Below are positions 24,236-32,280 of a stretch of DNA of 42,336 nucleotides, one piece after another. The DNA comes from an uncultured Muribaculaceae bacterium (GTDB taxonomy: Bacteria; Bacteroidota; Bacteroidia; Bacteroidales; Muribaculaceae). The translations under genes and the position numbers were made by a program. The stretch spans positions 1-42,336 of the forward strand of contig CAJUDL010000031.1 in the NCBI GenBank assembly GCA_910585285.1, in the 5' to 3' direction. Under the pieces are notes generated by a model that was not told the origin of the DNA, ran no database searches, and saw nothing but the letters and a program-made list of their open reading frames with translations. Within the stretch, counting starts at the first letter, position 1; every line of letters starts with the position of its first letter.

Positions 24236-25173
24236 TTCCAGAGCAAATAGGCACCTCTACCACCAAGCGAGGTATAATGATATAACAATTTGAGAAGCCA
24301 TTTACGGGGCAATGACAGAGTGCGGTGTGAAAGTGCCTTGCGAAGCAACGGATCTGCCAAATCCGGTCGTTTCTCTCGCTTGTAATACGCTGCAAGAATG
24401 GCACGTCTGTAATTAATCATATCTACGAGCCAATCCGCATCCTTATATCCCGAACTTTCCACGTATCTTTCCGTTGCATCAATAGCCCGTTCCCATTCGC
24501 CAGCTTTAGAACTGAAGTTATCACCCGTAATAGAATCGCTTTGATGATATACCGTTGCGAGCACTCTGTCAATCCCTTTCATAAGAGGATTTGAGAGCAA
24601 CAATCGCATACCTAGCTCCCAATCGTCCCAACAGTAAAGATCATTATTCCAGGCACCTGCATTCCTGAAAAAAACTGTTTTCACAGCATAACATATCGTA
24701 GCAAAAATAGAATGATAAGCCTGGTATCTCCATTCATCCGTAATAGTATATTTGGAGACCCTTTTTCTATTATCAGAGAAAAAATACCCAATACGCCAAT
24801 GCACAATATCAAGATCCGGGTGGTCAATAAACTCCCTCATGGCGGTCTCCACAAGATCAGGATGCATCACATCATCAGAATCGAAAAATAGCATGTATTC
24901 CGTCTCCACCTCCTGCAACCCGCGGTTACGAGCAACAGCGGCTCCCGGTCTCGCCTCTTCAACAAGAGTCAGCTGAAATTTCTCTTCTTCATTACGGGAA
25001 ATCCAGTCAGTCACCACATGCTTTGTATCATCTGTTGAGCCATTATCAACAACAATAACCCTTATCGGACGCCAGATCTGTGCCTTGACACTATCAAGAC
25101 ATCTTCCGATTAATCCCGCCCTGTTTCTGACCGGAATAACCACCGACATCATATTGTTATAAGATGATTTCAT
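24232..25173 (-). CDS. GT2 family glycosyltransferase
   Basis: A 313-residue GT-A fold enzyme. The N-terminal nucleotide-sugar site is MSVVIPVRNRAGLIGRCLDSV followed by VIVVDNGSTDDT. The metal-binding motif is MLFFDSDDVMHPDLVE, and ARPGAAVARNRGL is the usual connecting helix. No membrane segment is seen, so it is probably cytoplasmic or peripheral and acts on lipid-linked or protein-linked glycans. A WDDWELGMRLL segment is the catalytic-base region of this subfamily. It is the first gene of the GT2-PRTase-HAD operon. The initiator is at 25173; a second possible start is at MMSVV eight codons later. The acceptor and donor sugars cannot be told. Confidence 0.9.
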   Translation of the reverse strand: MKSSYNNMMSVVIPVRNRAGLIGRCLDSVKAQIWRPIRVIVVDNGSTDDTKHVVTDWISRNEEEKFQLTLVEEARPGAAVARNRGLQEVETEYMLFFDSDDVMHPDLVETAMREFIDHPDLDIVHWRIGYFFSDNRKRVSKYTITDEWRYQAYHSIFATICYAVKTVFFRNAGAWNNDLYCWDDWELGMRLLLSNPLMKGIDRVLATVYHQSDSITGDNFSSKAGEWERAIDATERYVESSGYKDADWLVDMINYRRAILAAYYKREKRPDLADPLLRKALSHRTLSLPRKWLLKLLYHYTSLGGRGAYLLWK

Positions 25174-25303
25174 TAATCAATTATCACACATCCACACTGA
25201 ATGAACACATATTATAAACGCATAGATTTTTAAGATATTTTTCGAATTGATGAATAAGTATAACTATGGTTACTCAGTTTTGTGATTATGTCGCAGTCGA
25301 AAC

Positions 25304-25345
25304 AAAAAAACTTCCGGCATGTCTAATGTAACAATGCCGGAAGTT
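25304..25345 (-). terminator. Strong terminator of the SusCD operon
   Basis: On the minus strand a 12-bp perfect stem (AACTTCCGGCAT with ATGCCGGAAGTT, 13-nt loop) is followed by seven T's. It lies 27 nt beyond the stop of the BACON lipoprotein gene. Confidence 0.9.
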
Positions 25346-25371
25346 GAATTATTTAATTAATCAGATATGTA

Positions 25372-26904
25372 TCAGTTACCAGGTTTGAATACCTTCACCT
25401 TGTTGAGGAAGAAGCGGAAATAACCCTTATTTGCATATTTGGGCATACACTGATCATCAATAGGACGGATTGTAATTGTTGTGTTCTTATCAAGTGAAAC
25501 ACCCTTGAGATCTACCTCTACAGGATACCACTTCAAAGAAGCACCGGCAGCCAGACTTAGCGCAGGAACAGGGAATTGAGTCTCAACACCGCCCTTGTCA
25601 ACAACTACTACTATCTGCACAGCGTCATAATTCAATCCATCGGCAGGAGCTTTATCACGCCATGGACACCAGTCGAACGATACCTTTACACCCTCTGTGC
25701 CATCTCCAAGTTCAGGCATCTTAGGTGTTGTAAGACATCCTTGTTTATCTGTAGCTCCAAGACGGATATACATCTTCTGGAACGTAGACGATCCGGTTAT
25801 TGACCATCCTTTCTGTTTTAGAATATCCATCGGGCTTACGCCATTAATTTTAGGAGTTGTCAAATTCGGGAGATAGTTGTTGACATTATCACAACCGATA
25901 CAGTCAATCTCTTTACCTTCGTTAGCTCCAGATCCGGTCCATGATGCATAATCTGCCCACCAGTTGTCGAAATCAGTCATACAATAGATGATTTCATTGA
26001 GTCCCAAATCTTCAACAGACGTTGCTATCACATTCACCACAGGAGAAGCAGTGCCGGAATAAACCCCAGTGATTGTCAGGATATGACCGGCATATTTACT
26101 CATGTCACAATCTACCGGATTGTCAACTACAGAAATGCCCATTTTCTTGTCTGAAATGACAAGTTTGGTGCCATCATAGATACCTGTTGCCTTTACGAGT
26201 GTTCTCTTTGTTGCCTTGTAGCTATCAATATTGCCTGTTATATCCACAGGTGTAACATCGGGGACGCTACCAGACTTGACATCCGTCAACTGGTCACATA
26301 TTACCTCTGTAAGACCAACAGAGTTCACAGCCTTCGTGCCGAACATATCAATCAATTGACCTGCTCGAGCCTGCGCGGCATCACCGGTAACATAAACGAA
26401 ATCCTTGCCATCCGTGCCTACAAAACCTTTTTTGGTCTGAGCAAGCACGGCAAGATTCTTGAACTGCAGAGCACTCTCTTCCTCCATAGAATCTACATCT
26501 GCGATAGATGAAGGCTGGATATCGCGGAACTTATCGCCTTCCTGACGCACGGTCAGTTCGAAAATACTCCGTTTCTGCTCTCCCTTGAAAACAAGCGTAT
26601 ATTTACGGGGAAGGTCAGCGACACCACCGCGCTCATTATTAGAGACCACTATGGTAACATCTGTGGTTCCGGCAACACCACTTGACGGTGTCACTGTTAT
26701 CCAGTCGGGAGCATCCACATGCCAGTCTCCGTCAGCAGCAATCGAGATTATTGCAGGCACAGCATCGGTCACAGGAAACTCAAGATTATCCGTGGTGCCG
26801 AGCACTGCCGTTGCAACACCACTCTCATCGTCGCTGCAGGAGGTAAGCCAAACCCCTAATACAGAGACGAGCGTAATCAGTAAAAGATTTATTTTATTTT
26901 TCAT
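25372..26904 (-). CDS. BACON-domain surface lipoprotein
   Basis: 510 residues. A signal peptide ends in the lipobox WLTSC, with acidic residues (SDDES) after the cysteine, the pattern that sends lipoproteins to the surface in Bacteroidetes. A BACON-type Ig domain follows (GDWHVDAPDWITVTPSSGVAGTT, VTIVVSNNE), then an OB-fold-like region of about 200 residues. The C-terminal jelly-roll-like domain (FDNWWADYASWTG to FFLNKVKVFKPGN) could bind ligand. I start at ATG 26904 because the longer frame adds residues before the signal peptide. It is the last gene of the SusCD operon, 34 nt after susD, and takes the place of a SusE/F-like or glycan-binding lipoprotein. Ligand unknown. Confidence 0.85.
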   Translation of the reverse strand: MKNKINLLLITLVSVLGVWLTSCSDDESGVATAVLGTTDNLEFPVTDAVPAIISIAADGDWHVDAPDWITVTPSSGVAGTTDVTIVVSNNERGGVADLPRKYTLVFKGEQKRSIFELTVRQEGDKFRDIQPSSIADVDSMEEESALQFKNLAVLAQTKKGFVGTDGKDFVYVTGDAAQARAGQLIDMFGTKAVNSVGLTEVICDQLTDVKSGSVPDVTPVDITGNIDSYKATKRTLVKATGIYDGTKLVISDKKMGISVVDNPVDCDMSKYAGHILTITGVYSGTASPVVNVIATSVEDLGLNEIIYCMTDFDNWWADYASWTGSGANEGKEIDCIGCDNVNNYLPNLTTPKINGVSPMDILKQKGWSITGSSTFQKMYIRLGATDKQGCLTTPKMPELGDGTEGVKVSFDWCPWRDKAPADGLNYDAVQIVVVVDKGGVETQFPVPALSLAAGASLKWYPVEVDLKGVSLDKNTTITIRPIDDQCMPKYANKGYFRFFLNKVKVFKPGN

Positions 26905-26938
26905 ATTGTTTAGTCTTAGAATCTGTTTAAACACACTC

Positions 26939-28747
26939 TTATCTCCAGTTGGGATTCTGTTTAAGATTCGGGTTAAGGTTCAGATCATTGGTAGGAATCG
27001 GATAGAGATAATCGCGCGACTCATCAAAGCCCCTGATCTCATTATTAAACTTATGGTTGCAGGTATAACCCTGAGTGCCATTCGAAAGGAATATATCCTT
27101 ATTAATCTCAAAAGCTGTTGCTCCTGCCACATTTGGTTTGGAAGTTCCGTTGGCATAGAATACAACATCTGGCTTCCCGTCACCACTCATGTCGAGCTGA
27201 CAAGGACCGGGAACATACATTCCGAGAATCGGCTGATCAAGACATTTACCGTTTTTCCAACGCATCAAATCATAATATCTGAAATGTTCCTGGAAAAGCT
27301 CAATGGCACGCTCACGGCGTATCTCCAGAATAACCCCCTTATTGGCTCCGCTCACATTGAAATAACCTGTGTCACCACCGTCAAGATACGGATCCGGATT
27401 TGCATTAGCAGCAGCCATATTAATGTTGGCACTCATGCCTACACGGTCACGGATCACACCGATTGTCTTGTCAAGATCCGACTGTGTCAGTGTTCCAAGT
27501 TCAGCCTTTGCCTCAGCAAGGTTGAGAAGAACTTCACTGTAGCGGAATATAGGCATGTCATTGGTTGTTCTGCCTGCAAGGTCTTCATTGTTTCCGTTGA
27601 CATTGGATGCCGTCACATACTTGATCGGCTGGTATCCTGTTGAGGAAACTTCCATATCGGGAGCAAGGACAGCGGTGCCGTTGATACGCTTATAGTTCAA
27701 ACCGCGGATTGTCTGTGTCAGACGCGGATCTCGATTTGCTATCTCATCCTTGAATTCCATAGTCTGCCAACCCGGTTGGTCGGTGAAGCGAGTACCATCC
27801 TTCATCAGATAAGAGCAGATAAACTTACGTGTTGCGGATGGATTGTTCTTAACTTTGCTTATCGCATAGTCATTGATGTCATTGAAAAGGTTTGACGATA
27901 CAGAGAAACCGGCAGCAAGTATAAATTCATCTTGCACAGAAGATGCACTTGCCTGTGTGAAGAGGTCACGGTAGTTTGTCTCGGGATTTGCACCCTTATA
28001 AACTTTATATCTTCCATACTCTCCGCTCATCAGCTTCTCACTGGCGTCAACACACTGGTTGAGATAATACTGCCAGTCATGTCCGTCGAGTGTTATGCCA
28101 TGATATTTTCGGAATGTACCTTCAAAAAGACAGAAACGGGATTTAAGAGCAAGAGCGGCACCTTTTGTCACACGGTAAACATTTTTTTCCGTCACATTAT
28201 CCGGAAGTCCGGCAATTGCAACGTCAATATCCTCGAGCATATGCGTCATGACAACCTCACGAGAATTGCGGGCAGCATAAAGTTCCGGATCATCAGAGAA
28301 GAGCTGATGGTCAATCCATGGCACGTCGCCGAAACGTTTCACTTTCTCAAAATAGAATGCCGCGCGGAAAAATCTTGCGAGAGCAATATACTTAGTCTTG
28401 GCATCATTATCTGTACAGTTCTTTGGAGCATATTCAAGAAGAGTATTGATCTTGCGGAGCGCAGTCCATGTCCAGCCGCCGCCCGAAGCGGGTGTGGTGC
28501 GATAACTGCCCCCCTTGAGTTCATCACTCAATGCGCGACGCACGTAATGGTCATCTTGAGCATCATATGGTTTATCATCAAGAATGCTGCTATAGAAGCT
28601 GTTGGAAAAAGCTTCCAAGTCTGATGCAGTTCTGAAATAGTTTTCGATATCCAGCGTGTCTTTCGGAGTCACATCGAGATTGTCATCACACGCCGTGAAA
28701 CCGAGACCGAGGAAACCGATGCATGCTATCAATATATATTTTTTCAT
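26939..28747 (-). CDS. SusD/RagB-family nutrient-binding lipoprotein
   Basis: 602 residues with a lipoprotein signal (IACIGFLGLGFTAC, then DDNLD). It has the SusD N-terminal motif DNLDVTPKDTLDIENYF, the TPR-like helical core (YIALARFFRAAFYFEKVKRFGDVPW), and the C-terminal motifs RERAIELFQEHFRYYDLMRW and YLYPIPTNDLNLNPNLKQNPNW. SusD proteins lie as lids over the TonB-dependent SusC barrel and capture ligand at the cell surface. It follows susC directly (46 nt), so the two form a complex. The ligand specificity cannot be read from the sequence; the accompanying phosphoesterase hints at a phosphorylated substrate. Confidence 0.97.
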   Translation of the reverse strand: MKKYILIACIGFLGLGFTACDDNLDVTPKDTLDIENYFRTASDLEAFSNSFYSSILDDKPYDAQDDHYVRRALSDELKGGSYRTTPASGGGWTWTALRKINTLLEYAPKNCTDNDAKTKYIALARFFRAAFYFEKVKRFGDVPWIDHQLFSDDPELYAARNSREVVMTHMLEDIDVAIAGLPDNVTEKNVYRVTKGAALALKSRFCLFEGTFRKYHGITLDGHDWQYYLNQCVDASEKLMSGEYGRYKVYKGANPETNYRDLFTQASASSVQDEFILAAGFSVSSNLFNDINDYAISKVKNNPSATRKFICSYLMKDGTRFTDQPGWQTMEFKDEIANRDPRLTQTIRGLNYKRINGTAVLAPDMEVSSTGYQPIKYVTASNVNGNNEDLAGRTTNDMPIFRYSEVLLNLAEAKAELGTLTQSDLDKTIGVIRDRVGMSANINMAAANANPDPYLDGGDTGYFNVSGANKGVILEIRRERAIELFQEHFRYYDLMRWKNGKCLDQPILGMYVPGPCQLDMSGDGKPDVVFYANGTSKPNVAGATAFEINKDIFLSNGTQGYTCNHKFNNEIRGFDESRDYLYPIPTNDLNLNPNLKQNPNWR

Positions 28748-28793
28748 TTTGATATCTGTTAAAGGTTAAAGTTTTTTATACTTTAAACAGTTT

Positions 28794-31700
28794 CTAAAAT
28801 TGAAGATCGATACCGAAAGTAAAGGTCTTCGGCCATGGATAAGGCATCATATTCGCGTGATTGTTGCGGCTTGATTTTCCTTCGTCAACAGTGAAAGCGC
28901 CTTCCGGATCAAGATATTTGGTATATTTCTTCATAGGAGACCAATATGCGAGATTCTCAGCCGTGAAATAAAGACGAAGTTTCTCAACACCTGCCACTCT
29001 TGTCCACTTTTTCGGGAATGTATAACCCACTGTCAAGTTCTTGAAGCGCAGATAGCGACGGTTAAGGAGATAACGGTCATTGACATACTGCAGGTAGCTT
29101 GTTGAAGCCGCCTTGCCTCTGGCGCGAGGGAAGTAGGCATCAGTATTGTCTTCTGTCCAGTACTGATCTTTGAAATCAGCCGACAGGAATGAGCAGCGCA
29201 AGAATGTACTATAGGGACCCCAGAAAGCGGCTGCGTCAGCAGTAGGATACCAGTAATGATTTCCTGTACCTTGTAAGAACACACTGAAATCTACACCGAC
29301 ATAGTTGAATCCAGCACGGATACCATACTGCAGACGAGGAAGTTTGTTGCCAAGTTTTACACGATCACCGGGATTTGCCAGACAGTTTGTTGGTATCTGA
29401 TTCCCCTCTTCATCATAAAGGTCATCGCGTCCGATTGTAATCTTGCCGTCGCCATCCACATCAAGAAATTTCAGGTCTCCTGCCATCCAACCGCCTCGCA
29501 CTGCCTTTGTGACATATGACAAATCAACATCTTTCGCATATTGCGCTGCCTCTTCATCGCTTTGGAAGAGACCACCTGTGCGGAAGCCCCAGATCTCACC
29601 AATCTCCATACCTTCGTAATAATCCTTGGCGAATGTCTTGGTGGGGTTCTCATATCTCGTAATCTTGCTCTGATATTGCGAGAGGTTGAAGCCTACATTA
29701 TAAGTGAAAGGACGATCGAAAAGAGAGAATGAGTCGTTCCATTCGAGTGACAACTCATAGCCCTTTGTGCGAAGGTCAGCGGCATTCATGTTAGGTTCCT
29801 TTGCTCCATAAACAGACGGTAGAGCCGAACCAAGCGTAATCATATCCTTGGTGTCGCGGATATAAAGGTCTGCAACGATATTGAGTCGGTTGTTGAAAAA
29901 ACCAAGATCGAATCCAAGATCCCATTGATTTGTTTTCTCCCATGTGAAATCACCGGAAATAGGCTTGTCTGCTTTTGAGGTGATTGCCTTACTCGTTCCA
30001 TCAAACGTCCAGTTTATGGATTCTGTGTCTATTTTGCGAAGGAAGGTATAGTAATCGGAAACATTCTGGTTACCGAGGCTACCGTAAGAGAAACGGATCT
30101 TACCATTGCTCCACCACGGATTCAGGCTTTCGAAGAATTTCTCCTCGCTGAAGCGCCATCCTGCAGATCCCGAGGGGAAGAAACCCCAGCGGTGACCCTT
30201 GGCAAAACGGGAGGTGCCGTCATATCGACCGGAAACTTCCACGAGATATTTTCCTTGATAATCATAATTGATACGTCCGAAATATCCCTGAAGGAAATAG
30301 TCGTTCTGACCGCCATAGATAGCAACTACATCCGTTGCCATATTTGTTACCAGAGAAGCATCATTAAGATTAGGAATACCTATGTTCTGCACTTTCGATC
30401 CCACACGCTTGTAATTACGGTTCTCATAATTGTAACCAAGCACAACAGTAAGATTGTGGGCATCCTTGAATGTATCCTTATAAGTTGCGAATGCATTGGC
30501 AGAATAATAGTTGTAGACAGTCTGCTGCTCCAAAAGGTCATCTGCTCCGGCACCGGATTTATGATACGACATTTCTTCATTAGGACGTATGCGGAAGGGA
30601 ACATTGTTAGATCGGCTCATGCTTCGGTTGTTGGCGAAACGATATGTAAAGTCTGCCGTGAATGTCAGCTGTTTTATAGGCGTGATATTCAAGCGACTTG
30701 TTGAGGTCACCGAATTACGGCGTGTTGAACCGGGATGACTGCCTTCCATCATCATGATATGGCGTGCATTACCGGGCTTATAATTATATACCGTATTGTC
30801 TCCGACATACGATCCATCCGGATTCTTCAGAGGGAAGAGGGCAAGTGCACTCTCCGCGAGATAGTTGAGGGTATTCTCAACACTTCCGTCACCATTATAA
30901 GTGTAATTGTTTCCGAAATATGACAGATTCTCTTCGAAATCAGCCCATTTATTGATCTTGAAACTTACACGGCTACGAAGAGTATACTGATTATAGTTAT
31001 CGGGATTATATTTGGCAAGACCATCGGTATGTTTGTAACCACCCGAAACGAAATATTTCATATTCTTTGATCCACCGGAGAGGGAAACATTATGCTGGGT
31101 TGAGAAGCGACGTTCGTTATAAAGCTCATGATACCAGTCGGTGTTGGCATAATATTTCCATTCTCCATTCTGTTCTACAACCCAGGGACGAGCAGGATTC
31201 TCAGTCTTGTCATTAACACGGGCAAGAAGTTGGAACCAGTCATTGTCATCATAGCTTGCGATGAGCGGGTTGCCGTTCTGACCACGCTGGAATTCGTCAT
31301 AGACGCGGAGCTGACGATAACCGGATGTTTCATAGTCTGTTGAAGTAGTTGACTCGTCCCATCCAAAGCGACCGTTATAACGCACTGTTGCTTTTCCGTC
31401 TTTCTCTGTTCCCTGCTTGGTCGTGATAAGAATCACACCGAAAGCGGCGCGTGCACCATAAACGGCAGCAGCAGAAGCATCCTTGATTACAGAGATTGAA
31501 GCCACGTCGTTAGGATCAATCTGGTTAATGTCACCAATAGCGCCATCTATCATGATCAATGGGCTGGCACTGTTGATTGACGTTGTGCCTCGGATGTTGA
31601 GCGATGCGCCCTGCCCCGGCTTACCGGATGATGTTGAGACGTTGAGACCGGCGACAGCACCCTGAAGCATAGACGACACATTGCTTACCGGGCGCCCTTC

Positions 31701-32096
31701 GAGACTCTTGCCTTCGATGGCAGCAACGGCACCAGTAAGGTTTACCTTCTTCTGTGTGCCATAACCCACCACCACGGTCTCCTCAAGAGTCTGGGAATCT
31801 TCCTTCATCTTGACATCGACAACCGTTTGGGTTGGAGCAACTTTTATTGTTTGAGGCTGATAGCCTATAAGGGCTATCTTCAGTTGTGCCGGACCTTCAG
31901 GCACCTGAAGAGAGAAACGGCCGTCGATATCGGCCATACACCCGGTGCGGGAATTGACCAGCATTACGCTGGCACCGACAAGGGGCTCTCCCTGCATGTC
32001 GGTAATCGTACCCGTCACTTGTCTTGTCGCTGCCAGCGCGGGTATGCCCGCAAGCAATGCAACAAGAATCAGAATTAGTCTGCTGACTTGTTTCAT
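28794..32096 (-). CDS. SusC/RagA-family TonB-dependent outer-membrane transporter
   Basis: 1,100 residues. A signal peptide (LILILVALLAGIPALA) is followed by a carboxypeptidase-D regulatory-like domain (VTGTITDMQGEPLVGASVML, GCMADIDGRFSL). The region that contains the TonB box is ETVVVGYGTQKKVNLTGAV. The plug has VSSMLQGAVAGLNV, GQGASLNIRGTTSINSASPL and IDPNDVASISVIKDASAAAVYG, and a long beta-barrel ends in FTFGIDLQF. It imports large substrates across the outer membrane using TonB energy, with the SusD lid encoded downstream. No anti-sigma/sigma pair or hybrid two-component regulator is next to it in this window. A MITE-like repeat separates it from the phosphoesterase gene upstream, with no clear promoter of its own, so it probably depends on read-through. 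Confidence 0.97.
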   Translation of the reverse strand: MKQVSRLILILVALLAGIPALAATRQVTGTITDMQGEPLVGASVMLVNSRTGCMADIDGRFSLQVPEGPAQLKIALIGYQPQTIKVAPTQTVVDVKMKEDSQTLEETVVVGYGTQKKVNLTGAVAAIEGKSLEGRPVSNVSSMLQGAVAGLNVSTSSGKPGQGASLNIRGTTSINSASPLIMIDGAIGDINQIDPNDVASISVIKDASAAAVYGARAAFGVILITTKQGTEKDGKATVRYNGRFGWDESTTSTDYETSGYRQLRVYDEFQRGQNGNPLIASYDDNDWFQLLARVNDKTENPARPWVVEQNGEWKYYANTDWYHELYNERRFSTQHNVSLSGGSKNMKYFVSGGYKHTDGLAKYNPDNYNQYTLRSRVSFKINKWADFEENLSYFGNNYTYNGDGSVENTLNYLAESALALFPLKNPDGSYVGDNTVYNYKPGNARHIMMMEGSHPGSTRRNSVTSTSRLNITPIKQLTFTADFTYRFANNRSMSRSNNVPFRIRPNEEMSYHKSGAGADDLLEQQTVYNYYSANAFATYKDTFKDAHNLTVVLGYNYENRNYKRVGSKVQNIGIPNLNDASLVTNMATDVVAIYGGQNDYFLQGYFGRINYDYQGKYLVEVSGRYDGTSRFAKGHRWGFFPSGSAGWRFSEEKFFESLNPWWSNGKIRFSYGSLGNQNVSDYYTFLRKIDTESINWTFDGTSKAITSKADKPISGDFTWEKTNQWDLGFDLGFFNNRLNIVADLYIRDTKDMITLGSALPSVYGAKEPNMNAADLRTKGYELSLEWNDSFSLFDRPFTYNVGFNLSQYQSKITRYENPTKTFAKDYYEGMEIGEIWGFRTGGLFQSDEEAAQYAKDVDLSYVTKAVRGGWMAGDLKFLDVDGDGKITIGRDDLYDEEGNQIPTNCLANPGDRVKLGNKLPRLQYGIRAGFNYVGVDFSVFLQGTGNHYWYPTADAAAFWGPYSTFLRCSFLSADFKDQYWTEDNTDAYFPRARGKAASTSYLQYVNDRYLLNRRYLRFKNLTVGYTFPKKWTRVAGVEKLRLYFTAENLAYWSPMKKYTKYLDPEGAFTVDEGKSSRNNHANMMPYPWPKTFTFGIDLQF

Positions 32097-32134
32097 AAGG
32101 TAGGTATTAGTTGTGAATAAATAGTTATTTATTT

Positions 32135-32280
32135 AAGTTTCGCAAGCTTCAACTTAAAGTTTAAGAGTTTACCAGTTTAAAAGTTTAAATTGATACGAAT
32201 CCATTGTTCGCGTCAAATATAAACTTATAAACTGCGCAATTAAACTTATAAACTTCAACTTTCCGCCTGCGAAAGTTGAA
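32135..32280 (-). repeat. MITE-like palindromic repeat, copy 2
   Basis: This is the reverse complement of 20346-20512 with a shorter and altered centre. The outer parts are nearly identical (TTCAACTTTCGCAGGCGG at one end, AAGCTTGCGAAACTT at the other). It abuts the stop codon of the metallophosphoesterase gene and lies between it and susC inside one operon. Confidence 0.8.

Noticed and set aside
26585..27643. A 352-codon plus-strand open frame
   Set aside because: It lies antisense to the BACON lipoprotein and SusD genes, has no recognisable domain and is a by-product of their codon use.
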